Shown piece after piece: positions 1 to 12,790 of a stretch of DNA of 64,000 bases; the stretch's first letter is position 1; each line of letters starts with the position of its first letter. The DNA is from Aspidapion aeneum (lineage: Eukaryota > Arthropoda > Insecta > Coleoptera > Brentidae): assembly GCA_963576565.1 (NCBI GenBank), contig OY755047.1, forward strand, positions 27,565,351 to 27,629,350, given 5' to 3'. The notes below the pieces were generated by a model. It saw only the letters and a program-made list of their open reading frames with translations. It was not told the DNA's origin and ran no database searches. The position numbers and the translations under genes were made by a program.

Positions 1-480
1 AGTTCTAACATTTAAAGCTCATCACAAAACACAAGGTCAAATTTGTATTCAAAATACTTTTATGTACCTAATAGCTTGGTCAATACCGTACATAACATTT
101 ATAGCTATGCATTAAATTTTTATTGACGTTGATACAATTGGAAGCTCTTTCCACTTCAGTAATTATTAGCAAGATTCAGAGGTTAGTATCTAAAAGAATT
201 ATTCAAAAGATGTTTACCTCATTGTTAATGATCTTAAAATAGTAGATTCAAAAAGAATCGACTCAAATTTTAATGAGTAGAATTATACGTTAGAAAAAAT
301 AATTATTTGTATCATAACTGATTGCATTACTAAGTAAATTGATTCGATGCACGCGACGTATTTTTGCTGAAACTCACTAATAAATGCAGTTTTTAGTTAT
401 TTTGCGTGGGTGGACGCGTAACGCGCCTTCGACTGCTTTTTGATAGCTACGTAGGAGGGTGGCACATTATAGCCTATGTT
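1..480. other. No recognisable feature
   Basis: AT-rich sequence with no convincing coding segment or repeat. Positions 410-470 are slightly richer in GC and run straight into the tandem array that begins at 481. Confidence 0.4.
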
Positions 481-1910
481 GTACGAGAGCGAACCGACGG
501 TGTTTGTTTTGGTTTTGGGATTATGGCACTTGTTGAACTTCTGATCAGAAGGAAGCATTTTGTTTGCTTTTCATTGCCATAATGTCAAGATTTATTGGTG
601 ATATAAATACCGTTACATACTTAGCAGTTTGTAATAGGTCTTTTGAATTCAGCGTTTTAATCACATTCTAGTTAACCCTTTAATTGTAAGTGCTTACCTA
701 GATCTTTTAGTCAAATTTGTTTTTGGTTTTCTTTGTTTTCTTTTTTGTAGGTAGTTTCCTCAGAGTTATTTGTTAAAGAATTCTTACATTGTTTACTTTG
801 TTGTTGCTGTACCAGAGCAAGCCGACGGTGTTTGTTTTGGTTTCGAGATTGTGTCACTTGTTGAACCATTTTAGGGATATAAATACCGTTATACACACTT
901 ATCGTTTTGTTATAGGGTTTCCAATTCCAGCGTTTTAATTACACCCTTTATTTGTAAGTTCTTTACCTAATCCTTTTAGTTGAATCACTTTTTGGTTCTC
1001 TTTGTTGTCGTACAAGAGCGGACCGACGGTGTTGGTTTTGGCTTCGGAATTATGGTACTTGTTGAACTTCTGATCAGAAGGAAGCATTTTGTTCACTTTT
1101 CATTGCCATAGAGTCAAGATTTATTGGTGATATAAATACTGTTACATATTTAGCGGGTTGTGATAGGTCTTCCGACTCCAGCGTTTTAATCACATTCTAG
1201 TTAACCCTTTAATTGTAAGTTCTTTCCCTATCAAATTTCTTTTTGGTGTTCTTCGTTTCCTTTTTTGTAGGTAGTTTCGTCGGAGTTATTTGTTTAAGAA
1301 TTCTTACATTTTTTACGTTTTTGTTGTTGTACGAGAGCGAACCGATGGTGTTTGTTTTGGTTTAGGGATTATGGTACTTTTGATCAGAAGGAAGTATTTT
1401 GTTCGCTTTTCATTGCTAAAATGTCAAGATTTATTGGTGATATAAATACTGTTTCATACCTAGAAGTTTGTAATAAGTCTTTCGATTCCAGTGTTTGAAT
1501 TACATTCTAGTTAACCCTTTAATTGTAGGTTTTCTACCTAATTCTTTTAGTATAATTTATTTTTGGTTTTCTTCGTTTTTCTTTTTGTACGAGAGCAAAC
1601 AGACGGTGTTCGTTTTAGTTTAGGGATTATATCACTTGTTGAACTACTGATTCGAGGGAAGTATTTTGTTCCTTTTCTTTGCCAATTTCAAGATTTATTA
1701 GGGATATAGATACCGTTATTAACACTTTGCGTTTTATTATAGGTTTTCAATTCCAGCGTTTAAACCACATTCTAGTTAACCCTTTAATTGTTAGTTTTTT
1801 ACCTAATTCTTTTAGTAGAATTAGAAATTTTTCTCGTTACAATTTAATTCAGTTGTTTTTCTTGATTATTATTCTTCATATTTCGTTCTGCCTCTTGTTA
1901 TTTTGATTTT
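481..1910. repeat. Degenerate tandem repeat array, five units
   Basis: Five head-to-tail units each open with a GTACgAGAGCgaaCcGACGG-like segment, at 481, 809, 1010, 1329 and 1587. The units then share blocks such as TTGTTGAACTTCTGATCAG, GATATAAATACCGTTA and TTAACCCTTTAATTGTAAG in the same order. Spacing varies (328, 201, 319 and 258 bases), so units have lost internal blocks: the second lacks the segment with the TGATCAGAAGGAAG block. No open reading frame is shared between units. This is probably a small satellite or the internal array of a larger element. Confidence 0.85.
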
Positions 1911-3573
1911 CGCATTTTTCCAATTCGTACTTCGATAACTAGGTCTTATTTTTTTCTATATTTTTAAATTTATCATTTAAAATTCTTGTTAAGTTTTAGA
2001 TACTGTACTTTTTCTTTTTTATCCTTTCTTGGCTACAATTCAAGTAATCGGTTTATGAATATTTCTAGTTAAAATATTTTTATCCAGCTTTGAGAAGTTT
2101 TGCTGTTATGATACGTGACTCTAAAGCTTTAATATTTTAAGAAGCAGCTTTTAAAAAAATAAATTGACTCTACATAATTGTTGATTGGGTCATTTATTTG
2201 AGGTTCTGATTCATTTATTTAATATTTGACTGTATGTCATTCTGACATTGGTAATTATCTAAAATGTTGACAAAATAAATTATCCCCATCCTAACTTAAC
2301 GTTTGTTTGAAACAGTAATTAACCAAACAAAAATTAAGTTGTTAAATAAATAATCTGTTTCATTACATTTAAAGACATGTTTGACTTATGTTGATTAAGG
2401 AAGAGCATTCTTACTCCAGACCACAGCCCCCTCAATGCCTGGGGTCAAAAGTTTTTTCCCACAGAGCGAACAGATGATGAATCCTACGAACTTTTATGCA
2501 ATGTCAAGTTCAGCACTCGAATTAAAAATAGTATATAAGCAAAGGCATTTTAATGTAGGTGAAAATTATATCACATAATATTACACAGCCCTCGCAATTT
2601 TTCGGGATCCTCGAACCCAAACAAATTGTGGGATGAGGCTTGGACTGAAATTGCCGCATTTCACAGTTTGTTTGTGGGCATATAGTTTGTTGACACACGG
2701 CCTACTGAAATTTCATTTTCACATCAAACATCAGCTGATTTTAAAATAAATAGATTTTATTAGTAGTTTGATTTTGATTTCAATTAAAATTGATAATAAA
2801 TGGGATTTTATATTGAGGTACTTTTTCAGTATGCATTTTTGAGAAGCTGTCAAACTTCGAAATCGTCATAGTGTTTTTGTTTAGTATGGTACTTTTGAAA
2901 ATGTTATGCAAAATGTCAAGTAACAATTTTGGTATTTTTGTTCTATTCTGTTAAGTTTCCATTATTTATTTATTTCTTTCGGATAACAATGGCACAATTC
3001 ATTAATCGGCAGGTTTTTTCTCAAAGTAAAATAACTAATTTTATTAGGCGCAAAGAAGTTGGTCACGTTCTTACTATTTGGCGGTAAAAGCTATCAAATT
3101 TGACTTTATATTTTCCTTAATCTCGAGTAAGAAAGAAATAGTTGCCAGCAGCTACAAACCAAGTAATTGATCAGTTATTACTTTAACAAATCGTTGAAGA
3201 AAAATGATGTTTTCATTGTTTTCTAAACGGTTTTACTCTTCAGATTGGCTAATTAAGGTCTAATGATGCCAGAAATGGTGAAACATATGTAGGCTATTTT
3301 ATTATATTATGCTCTGATATCTTTACCTATTTCTCTCTGTATCTTAGCTTGAGTCTTTTTTTTTCTGCCTTTAAGCGTCTAGTTCAGTACTTTCATTGGT
3401 ATTCTATTTCCATTATATAAGTTTTTTCTCGTTTGATGCCGTAATGTTTTATGTTTATTCAATTTATTTTATTTACTTTACTTATTTTACCCTTATTACT
3501 ATTAAGTGGTTTGCTGTTCTTCTCTGAGCCTGTATTCTTGATTTCCCTGCTCGTGAGTGGGTATCTTGCTTTA
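1911..3573. other. No recognisable feature
   Basis: AT-rich sequence with many stop codons in all frames. I see no repeat shared with the rest of the window and no domain. Confidence 0.4.
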
Positions 3574-4089
3574 ACCCAGGTGTAATTTAAGAGATGAGAT
3601 AATACAGTTACATTTACTCGTCTGGCGGATTCTCAAGAATACGGGTTCCAATTGTTTTGGGTTTTTTCATCCGATTTACCATCATCTGTATTGTGGGTAT
3701 GTGCGTGAAAACTTACGAATATTTATGATTTTTTTAGAATGCTTTTTTACTTGTTGCTTTTGCTCGAGAACTGGTCATTGTCAGAGACTTTGTAGAGGCA
3801 TTAAAGTTCTCATGTACACCTCTGTGCTTTTACCCAGGTGTAATATAAGAGATGAGATAATACAGTTACATTCACTCGTCTGGCGGATTCTCAAGAATAC
3901 GGGTTTCAATTGATTTGGGATTTTTATGCGATTTACCGTCATCTGTAGATATTGTGCGTATGTGAGTGAAAACTTACGAATATTTATGATTTTTTTAGAA
4001 TGCTTTTTTACTTGTTGATTTTGCTCGAGAACTGGTCATTGTCAGAGACTTTGTAGAGGCATTAGAGTTCTCATGTACACATCTGTATC
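3574..4089. repeat. Tandem duplication, 258-bp unit x2
   Basis: Two adjacent copies start with ACCCAGGTGTAAT at 3574 and 3832 and stay colinear to about 4089, sharing CTCGTCTGGCGGATTCTCAA and GAGAACTGGTCATTGTCAG. They differ by scattered substitutions and small indels, so the duplication is not recent. Confidence 0.9.
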
Positions 4090-4467
4090 ATGTGACGAGT
4101 CTGAGATCTCTTTATGGTTTTTGGTCATCACACACTGTTTTTAGCAAACACATAAACGCAAATGACGCTATAAAACAACGTAAAAAATATCCGATCTTAC
4201 CAAATTCCAAAGTAAGAATTCAGCAACATAAATACACCGTTTTGTGCTGCGTCAATTTTATTTTGGAAAAACATGTGTTCAATACACTAAATAAAAAAAA
4301 CAAAAACGGTAACGGCAGTACAGTGATGTAAATCTATCGAAACTCATCAGATCACATCCAAAAATAACTGGACTGGTCAGTATACTCATCAGCTGGTGTG
4401 AAAATCGACTTTCTATTTTTGAAATTGTGTCGTTTTCATGCTGGATGCTTTTTAAGGAGATGTTAGC
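4090..4467. other. No recognisable feature
   Basis: Contains a 79-codon open frame on the plus strand (4092-4331) with no recognisable domain and basic, low-complexity composition. I treat it as chance. Confidence 0.4.
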
Positions 4468-4945
4468 AAGAATATGTAAATTAAAGACTCACGCCGGCCG
4501 TTCTTATTTAAATTTGGGATCAATTTTATGAATATTGTTTTTATTGTTATTGCTATATATTAAAAAAAATTAAAGAGGTTGTGGTGAATGAGGCGGCCGA
4601 TGAACTAGCAAAAGCGGGTGTAGTCAAAGACAGTCATCATGGAGACTATATAGTGGGCATCTCAGTTAGCCTGGTCAAATTGCATATTAAAACTCCGTGG
4701 TAAGGCTAGTAGAGAGAAGATAGGTAGGGTTCAAACCTGTAGCGTCTCAAAACAGCTGTGGCCCAAATGGGATATGAAAAGCACACTTAGGTATAGTCGT
4801 GAATTGCTGAGAAAGAGGACTTCTACCGGCAAACGACTAATGCCACAGTTAGGTATGGCGGAGATCCTGAGAGACATAGAGCTCTGCACGCTTCATAGAT
4901 TTATAAATAGATTTGGTTGGTTTATTTAGGTATTCAAGGTATCTG
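4468..4945 (+). pseudogene. LINE RNase H relic (I/R1-like), copy 1
   Basis: From about 4583 the plus strand reads VNEAADELAKAGV, the end of a retroelement RNase H domain (the GNExAD motif with its catalytic Asp). A segment resembling the conserved C-terminus after RNase H follows, with LWPKWDMK at about 4756 and a degenerate C-terminal tail. Frameshifts and stops break it and no reverse transcriptase precedes it, so this is a dead 3' fragment. In active I/R1-like LINEs the domain removes RNA from the RNA/DNA hybrid. A second copy lies about 0.7 kb downstream. The non-coding segment at 4468-4580 is duplicated with it, so the two arose by duplication and not by independent insertion. Confidence 0.7.
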
Positions 4946-5136
4946 TACCTCATATCAACATTAAAAAGGTTAAGGTTACTTTCGTAAAATTATGTTCATG
5001 CACATAGAAAGCCTATGTGAGATGAATTGACATTGTATCTATCTAATGGTCTGCCATTACCTAACCTAACGTAAATGCCTCAAATAGGGCTGTTAAGTGG
5101 AGTTCAAAGGTAAATATAAACAAACAGAATCTTCAA

Positions 5137-5660
5137 GAATATGTAAATTAAAACGCCGTGCTTATTTAAATATGTGGATCAATTTTATGAATATTGTTTT
5201 TATTGGTATTGCTATATATTAAAAAAAGTTCAAGAGATCTAGCAATTTTTTTAGCTTATTTCTAAAGAAAGCCGTATTTAAAAAAAATGACATTAGCAAT
5301 GACCAATTCAAATTCAGTGGATATTCAAGGTAATGTCAAAGGTTTTGGTGAATGAGGGGACCGATGAACTAGCAAAAGCGGGTGTAGTAAAAAACGGTAT
5401 AGCGAACATCTCAGTTGGTCTGGTAAAGCTTGTAGAAGGAAGATAGGTAGGGTAGAGACCTGTAGCGTCTTGAGGCAGCTGTGTCCAACATGGGATATGA
5501 AAAGCACACTTAAGTATAGTCGTGACATGCTGAGAAAAATTACTTCTACCGGCAAATTACTACTGCCACAGTTGCAGTTATGGCGAGGATCCTGAGAGCA
5601 TATGACATTTGTATTGTGTGATCTTTCATTCTTCCATAGAGCTGCGCATGCTTGATAGAT
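5137..5660 (+). pseudogene. LINE RNase H relic (I/R1-like), copy 2
   Basis: Repeats the order of copy 1: a non-coding leader from 5137 (AAGAATATGTAAATTAAA), then from 5347 an RNase H end reading VNEGTDELAKAGV, followed by the same tryptophan-containing tail. Relative to copy 1 it carries about 95 extra bases at 5230-5340 and lacks a short piece after the RNase H motif. The alanine before the catalytic Asp has become threonine. Stops interrupt the frame. Confidence 0.7.
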
Positions 5661-6900
5661 TTGTAAATATTATGATGTCTTTGCCAGTCTTAAAAAAGCA
5701 AAGCAAACACCGACTGAAACTCAAAAGAGTTCTTTTTGTTTTAACATTACTAGGAAATCTTTCATTCATTTCTTATAATTGATTAATTATTAAAACAAAT
5801 ATGCAAAATTCTTCCAAAAGATTCTTTGGATAACCTACACACATGCACATTAAATTATTCAGCAATAACTAAATCAATTCAAATTAAGTGAAATAAATAT
5901 TAGTATTGTTCATTTTGATTCGTCTAAAGCTTACGACAAAGTATCTATTTTCAAGGCACATATTGTTATCCAAAGAATATGTATGTGGTTATACCTTACT
6001 TTAAATCTACTTTGAAAACTAAAAGCGAACTTTGATGACTAGCAAATCCAAAATATAAACCACTTTATAACATTTATTTCTATGATTATCAAATGCTAGT
6101 AGCACAGCAAAATAGTGATCTGGGATTCATAACACGCCGATGCCTACTGGAATAGGAAAAATCCCCCTTGGTTATTAACGTATTAAAAATCTAGTATACG
6201 TACGTACAAATCAAACCGATAGGATTCTTAAAAATAGTAACTAACCTAAGCTAACCTTGGAATTTAAATTTTAAGCATTAGCAAATGTATTCGTACTTGA
6301 GTTCAAGCAAATATTAAGTTTTGTAGGCTAGGTCAGATCAGCATAAACATTTATTTAAGTTTAAGTTGTTTTTACTTTTAAGGATTTAATTTACGCATAT
6401 AGCATTTACAAGCTCTTAATAAATGTTATATTGTCAAAATATTTCAGCTTTAGATTAATGTTAATTAATTAATTTTATCAAGCTTTTGTCTTAGATCATC
6501 TTGGCAGAAATGATCATTTTGCTCAAAAATTGTGTGTCTCTGTCTACTACATGGTAGTATATTATTTTACCTTTATCGCCATCTCTATCGTTCGAAATCT
6601 TAATGAGTATTTTGTCACCAAACACCTCCTCCGCATTTGGAGTGCGGATTATATTTAGAACAGCAGTTTCTGATTTCTATTTCTAAAATTTAGTCGTGCT
6701 ACGTCAAGACCGTAGACTCGACTTTACACCAGTAAAAATTCTTGTTACAGTTTAGATATTGACAAACAGTCTTACTTTTAACTGTGATAGGTTTTATCTT
6801 TCCCAGACCTGCTTTTAGCTGAGAACAAATGTTGAAATCGACAAAATTATTTTTTAAATGATGATATTTCTAAAGGTTTTAAACAATTTAGTCATTTTTG
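5661..6900. other. Mostly unrecognised; tiny possible RT scrap
   Basis: At about 5920-5960 the plus strand reads DSSKAYDKV, which resembles the FVDFSKAYDKVP block of LINE reverse transcriptases. Nothing around it extends the match. The rest is AT-rich sequence without recognisable content. Confidence 0.3.
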
Positions 6901-9445
6901 CTATTTTCACTTTTAAACAGGACAAAAAAAAGTACTTTATAAAATTGCAGCCACTTCTAAACTTTAGATAACTCTGTGCATCAAAGATGAGGCGTGAAAT
7001 AGCAAGCAATTCGCATTTCTGTTTGATTCTGGTAGCTGGCGTCCGAATTTGTCGTTATCAGTATTTTTAAAATACGCTCTATTTGTTTCAAAGGTGCATA
7101 ACTCAAAAAGCGTTCTATTTCTCCCTTCATTTGAGTGTAGCCTTTGAATTTTGAAGTTACTAAAATTCAGTTTAAATCTATTTAATTTAATACTTAAACA
7201 ACAAGTGAAATTCTTCAGTTCTGGAATCAGTTTTTACTATGTTGTCATGGTTATTTTTTTGTTTTTTTGATTCCCTTTTTATTATTATCATTCATATTAT
7301 TATTTATTTGATCATTATCATTTTCTAACCTCTTAGGCACCTTAGGAGATTTTCCGTCCTTAAAGTGAACTCTTGATATCATCTCACATACCACTTGTTT
7401 CGTCAAGTAAATAATGAACAATTACCAATAAAATTAAAATATTGTAAAGGAAGATTTTTCTTTTTCATGAGCCCAAAGTTCATATATAAATAGTTTTTCC
7501 ATTATCATCATTATCTTCTTCGCTTTCTTCACCATTATCATTGTCGTTAGTCTCATCACTACGGATGATACTAGATCCATAATCTATTTTGCTTTCGTTT
7601 TGGGTGGTTTGTTTGGTTTTAAACCATGTATTTCACCTATTAGGCCTCTTAAGCGATTTTGATCTTTAGTGTGGTCTTGCCAAAATCTATTTTTGTTTAT
7701 TTATTCAACATTAAACATTATTACTACCAACTTTAATTAGAACGAAGGGAAGTTCATTTCCCTTTGACGCTACAACTTCTTCTTTTAGAATTTCTATCTC
7801 ATTGCGGGGATTGTTTGTTATTAGTCATATTGATTTGAATGTTGTTTGCTTGTACCTTTAACTGTTGCACTAATATCCTAGATTTTTTAGTCGGAATGTG
7901 CCTCTTCTCTTGGTTTATCTGTTTTATGCATGTGTGCAAGCTGTCTTTTTTAAAATAGGATTGTTTGACTTACATTTGGTTATGCGAATTCTTCGAATTT
8001 ATTTTCCCTTTTAGCGATGGACAGTTGTTGATCTATACGCTTTTACAACTCTTATTTTTTGTAAACCTTTTTACCTTTTCAAAAATCGCAGAGAAGAGCT
8101 GTTCAATTGTCTTAAGCCTATACACTCCATTTTCAAAACGCCGACGACCACGACCGACATGGAGAAATAACATGTGATTTTGATGCAAATTGATAGTTGC
8201 CATTATTTTGACGCTTTGTCTATTTTAGCCATTTTCGTACTTAAACAGGACAAGAAAAAATTAGATTAATAATTTTTTAAGTTGAAGAAAAATTGTAATT
8301 ATTGAGTGACTCCTAAATTTTGGCTAAGACTGTGATTTAATGGTGAGGTCGTAAAATAGGTAGCTGGCATCCGAATTTTGAGTTGAGTGAGTCGCCATCA
8401 GTATTTTTAAATTACGATATTATTTCTTTTAAAGGTGCACGAACTAAAAATCCTGCTATAATTAAATTTACATCTTAAAATTTGATTTAGGTGATAGGGA
8501 AATAATGTCAATCGTACTTTTTTGGTTTTTTCTTCCCTTATCATCATCATCATTATCATTTTTTTTCCTGTAATTATTATTATTATTATCATAATCATAA
8601 TCTTTTTCATAATTCATAATGTTTTTCTAACCTTGCCTGAGACGTTTTTGCGACTTTAAAGTGACCTCTTTATATAATCTCCAATACCATTTTTTCTTTC
8701 GCCAAATAAATAATAAATTATTACTAATTAAATAAAAATAAAACAATGGCAATTATGTTTTCAAAGCTTGTATATTAAATAGTTTTTTATCTCCACCAAT
8801 CTCTGTTTTGCTTCTTTGACCATTATCGTTGTCTTTTTTGTCATCGCTATCATCATAATTATTGTCATTTTAATTTTCATATTCATAATCTTTCTCACTT
8901 TTGTGGGTGGTTTTTTATTTTGTAATCATGTTTTTCTAACCTCTGAGGCCTCTGAAGCCATTTTGCACTTTTAAAGTGATCTCTTACTAATAGATAAAAA
9001 CCTTTTTTTGTTTCCAATAGAGCAACAATCATTATTACTACCAAATTGAATTAGAATAAGGACAAGTTCATTTCTCTTTGACGATACAACATCGTCTATT
9101 GGGGTTGTTATTAATCATATTGATTTGAATCTTATTTGCTGGTGCATCCTAAATTGCCTTCTTTTTGTATTAGTTTTACGCATGTGTCATCTTAATTTTC
9201 GTGCCTCTATAGACCTTCTAATGTTTGAGTTTTTAATTAGGGCTTTTAATAAATGTGAGTTGATGCCCCTTTAATATAAGCTTGAGTATCGCTGTCACTA
9301 TTTTTAAAATAGGATTGTTTGGCTTAGATTTGTTAATGCGAATTTTTGGAATTTATTTTCGGTTTTGGCGATGGATTAGTTGTTGAGCTATATGCGTTAT
9401 ATCATTCTTATTTTTTTCAATCATCTTACCTTACCAAAAACCGCG
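6901..9445. repeat. Large diverged tandem duplication, about 1.3 kb x2
   Basis: Copy A (about 6901-8215) and copy B (about 8216-9445) share ordered blocks about 1.3 kb apart. Examples are AACAGGACAA (6918/8243), GTAGCTGGC..TCCGAATTT (7031/8358), TAAAGTGAACTC and TAAAGTGACCTC (7361/8657), CATTATTACTACCAA (7718/9029) and GATTGTTTG..TTATGCGAATT (7961/9312). Within each copy there are two sub-blocks with AGGC..CTTA..TTTAAAGTG (about 7325 and 7640; 8625 and 8937). Runs of ATT/ATC trinucleotides (7500-7560, 8530-8600, 8820-8880) read as Asp/Asn/Glu-rich on the minus strand, but stops prevent a coding call. Confidence 0.75.
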
Positions 9446-9727
9446 GTATTAAATTTGGCCATTTTTTTTGTTATTTAATTCAAAATTAATTTTAGTTAAC
9501 TTTTTTTTATCATAAACTGTTTAACCAAAAATGTTGTTGCATAAAATCGTCAAATTCAGCTTTGAAATGAAGCCTGACAAAAACTCCTTTCTAACTAAAA
9601 GATATTAGAATTTAATCAAAGATTTATTGAACAATTGAGAAACTATTTATTGGCAATTTGAAACAGAACCTATCCAACACTCATTAAACTATTAGAAGCT
9701 GTTGTTTCCATCTTTGTTTCAAGTAAA

Positions 9728-11020
9728 GTTACTACTACTACTATGTCGGTTCAGAACATTTTTCTACGTTGTCTGACGCCTATTCTCCACCGCCTTCGAT
9801 CGTGACAATTATACTCTGTCGGGTTTTTTGACTCATTGATCTTTGAGTTGATTCATTACCATTCCAGTTTAGGAAGCCCTCTTTTTCTGCGCCCTATTGG
9901 TTGCCATTCTTGGACCTACTTTGGTAATCTTTCGTCGTTTATCCGTTGTACATATCAGTTGTCTTTAGTGATGTCATCCGTTATTGTCTTTTATGGTCTC
10001 ATTTCTTATGATCTGTTCTAGATATTCTCATTGTTCTTCTTATTGCATTCATTTCGACACTTTATATTTTTGTTTTGTATTTTTCTCTTTCGCGACAAGC
10101 CTCTATTCCATACCACAGAGTGCTTTTTACCATTGTTTTATATTATGTTAAATTTTACATTCTTTTTTTATCTCTCTGCTTCATAAAATACTGTTAAGAC
10201 ATCCAATACACTTTTTTGCTTTTACTATTCTTTTTTCCAATTCTTTACAATTTGTTCCTGTCTTATCAGATGTGACACCCAAGTATACATACTAATTGTA
10301 TGGAGATATTATTTGTCCATCCACTAGTTCTAACTCACTTGATTCGTTTTCAATACATAAGTCTGTGTCTTGTCCATTTTTACTGTTAACCCCCACTTTT
10401 GGTATTTTTCCGTTAACTTTCTCATCCTATACTCCATGTCTTCTTTATCATGAGCTACAATTACTTGGTCAGCAGCAAACTGTAGTGTGTATGTGATGAA
10501 TCGCTCCTTAAGTTGCATTCCCATGCCCTGTACTTCCCGTTTCCAGTTTTTTAGAGCTACTGCGATATATATTTTAAAAAGAGTTGGAGAGATACAATAT
10601 CCCTGTCTTTCGTTACCAGGGATTGTCTTGACAGTCGATTTGCAATTTTAATTTTAGATTTTGACCCTTTGTATAGTTCGTTTATCGCTTTTATGTATGT
10701 ATTATTGATATTAGTTTGCTCTAACACTGTCCATAATTTTTCTAATGGAACAGTATCATATGCTTTTTGTAGGTCCACAAAGGTAACATGAGTCTCTATA
10801 TTTCTGGCACTCCTTTTCTCAATTACTTATTTAAGACAAAAAACATTATCACTACAAGATCTGCCTGCACGAAAATCTCTAATGAATCGTACAGTACACA
10901 CACACTGGTTACTAAAATTCCTGTGTAATTTTTGCAGTCCAGCTTGTTTCCTTTTTCATGTTTTGAGGATATGAATGCAATTCTCCAATCATCAGGTACT
11001 GGATTTCTGTTTATGCATAA
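9728..11020 (-). pseudogene. LINE reverse transcriptase to C-terminus, broken
   Basis: Reading the minus strand from about 11020 gives an ordered series of reverse transcriptase blocks: NRNPVPDDWRIAFI, DLQKAYDTVPLEKLW (about 10775-10730), SKIKIANRLS, then the catalytic block at about 10460 read as QFAADQVIVAHDKED. The tail that follows includes LWYGIEA (about 10115) and EMNAIRR. At the catalytic block the expected two Asp (FADD) are Ala-Asp, so one metal ligand is lost. Frameshifts and stops are frequent. The C-terminal third matches the relic at 19705-20080 in opposite orientation, so they are one family. It is probably RTE-like; the clade is not settled. Confidence 0.85.
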
Positions 11021-11831
11021 TCAAATAAAGTCTATTTTGTATTTTATACATTTATTTTATTGATAAACCTCCAAAACATAATTATTATTTTAATGATCAA
11101 ATATATGTAGTGGTAGGTGTAGTTTTTACAATATAATTAATTAATTTTGTTGCTTTACTTTTGCGGATAAAGTAAAATCCTGCTAGAAAAAGTCGATTTT
11201 TTCCTTGACGATATTTTTCCTGCATGGGCGCCCACTACTACTGATACCTTCCGCAATCAAGTTTTAGTGCTGCTATGGTACTGCTATGCATATGCAAGAA
11301 TTCTACATATACGAGGTTCTTCACACTGCTATAATGCAACGCACCTGACACTTTAAACGCCCTTAAAAATGTTACGGTTTACTTTGACGCAAAATAACTT
11401 GCTTTAAGCGTTAAAACTACCAAAAAATAATCGATTTTCATATAAAAATATGTCAGGTCGCGATGGGGTTACGATAATATCAGCCCATATGGGACAGTGC
11501 AAACATAGATCCTGAGAACCATTTGAGGAGCTAGTGTTTGTTAACTTAGTACAGTTAAACAATAATACGTAATCTAAGGGGACCCCAGGGCCATAAGTCA
11601 CCCAAGCATTAATTAAGTTTTTGGGGGATTTCGGGTTTTTCTAGTAGAGGGAACAAAACAGACCCCAACTTCCGAGGCTCAATTTTCGAAAGGTAAAAAC
11701 CGCATTATGATATAGCAAGCCGCTTATAAGCTTCGGGGGGTTTTTTGAAAAGTCTGCATTTGGAGAGAATACCTATAACTTTTTACCCAACTGCAACACG
11801 GCGAAAGGAAGGGTAATGTTTTTGCTTGGGC
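11021..11831. other. No recognisable feature
   Basis: Non-coding sequence. Positions 11580-11660 (GGACCCCAGGGCCATAAG) and 11730-11830 are less AT-rich and lead into the TATG microsatellite. This resembles the non-coding ends of insect repeats but I cannot name one. Confidence 0.35.
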
Positions 11832-11864
11832 TATGTATGTATGTATGTATGTATATATGTATGT
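11832..11864. repeat. (TATG)n microsatellite
   Basis: About eight TATG units with one TATA interruption. About 15 bases later comes AACGGCTGAACCGGTTTT, a pairing of microsatellite and 'gctgaaccg' sequence seen again at about 48485-48560. Confidence 0.9.
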
Positions 11865-12167
11865 TTGTGTCGCGCTAGAGGCTAAACGGCTGAACCGGTT
11901 TTGCCGAAAAAGGTGTCGTTAAATTGCTACTGATTCCGCAGGTGCTATACATTATATTTTTTTAAACAGGAATTAACATGGCGGTGTTCGGGAGCCATTT
12001 TCTCACGTGATGTATGCTTTAAGGCATACAAATTACCCAAATATCAGGCGATTTTAATGAAATTCCTTTGATCACCCTCTAATTTGATGAAATTACTCCC
12101 TACTATCACTCACCCATCTTATTCCCCACCCACCCTCTTCAAAAACCATATTCGCATAATTTTATCA

Positions 12168-12400
12168 AATATAGAGCGATTTTAAAAATTCTTTCTGTAC
12201 ACGCTTTAAGATTTTTTTTTCAACACCATTTTACTAGTTCCCTCCTCCCTCTTCCTCACTTCTCTCCGCAGCCCTTATTAGTAATAGTTGTAGCTATAAC
12301 TTTCACAAATATAGAGGGATTTAAAAAAAAAAAAATCTGCACACGCTTTAGGATTTTTTTCAACACCATTTTACTACTTCCCCTTCCCTCTCCCCTCCTC
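12168..12400. repeat. Tandem duplication, about 139-bp period
   Basis: The block AAATATAGAG(C/G)GATTT, then CACGCTTTA(A/G)GATTTTT, then CAACACCATTTTACTA occurs at 12168 and again at 12307. Each is followed by a pyrimidine-rich CCCTCC stretch. Confidence 0.8.
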
Positions 12401-12569
12401 CACCTTTACTTAATGTTTGTAGAAACGCACCTATCTACCCTTTGAGCATAGTTCAATGTTTGAGACAAATGCATGATTTAAGTAATAATTAGGTCCCCTG
12501 ATTTAGTTAAATGAATGGCTGAATAAGAATTAAACCTAAAAGTTGGAAATAAAAAAATATATAAAAAAC

Positions 12570-12790
12570 ACCCAACTGCTAAATCTACTTGTACCTTTTA
12601 GTCGCAGTTGGGTACAAAATTACCCAGTAACCTGATTCATGAAAATACAAAACTGTATAATTTCGTAAGTGCGCTTTGGGCATCAAAACTAAAAGTTGAA
12701 GCATGTCGTACAGTATAGGTATACCTATCAATTTTGTACCCAAGTGCGACTAGCAGTTACAATTAGATTTAGCAGTTAAATTTTTTAATA
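12570..12790. mobile_element. Short inverted-repeat element (MITE-like)
   Basis: CCCAACTGCTAAATCTACTT (about 12571) and GTCGCAGTTGGGTACAAAAT (about 12600) recur as their reverse complements at 12733-12777, with a spacer of about 100 bases. The arms are about 55-60 bases with several mismatches. No target duplication can be assigned. Confidence 0.6.

Noticed and set aside
4092..4331. 79-codon frame as a small gene
   Set aside because: Low-complexity basic ending, no domain, no neighbouring splice signals, and no repeat copy to show conservation.
5040..5075. CCTAACCTAACG as telomere-type repeat
   Set aside because: Only two partial units; similar chance strings occur at 27.6 kb. Not a telomeric array.
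10296..10496. Plus-strand 66-codon frame
   Set aside because: Antisense of the LINE reverse transcriptase block on the minus strand.
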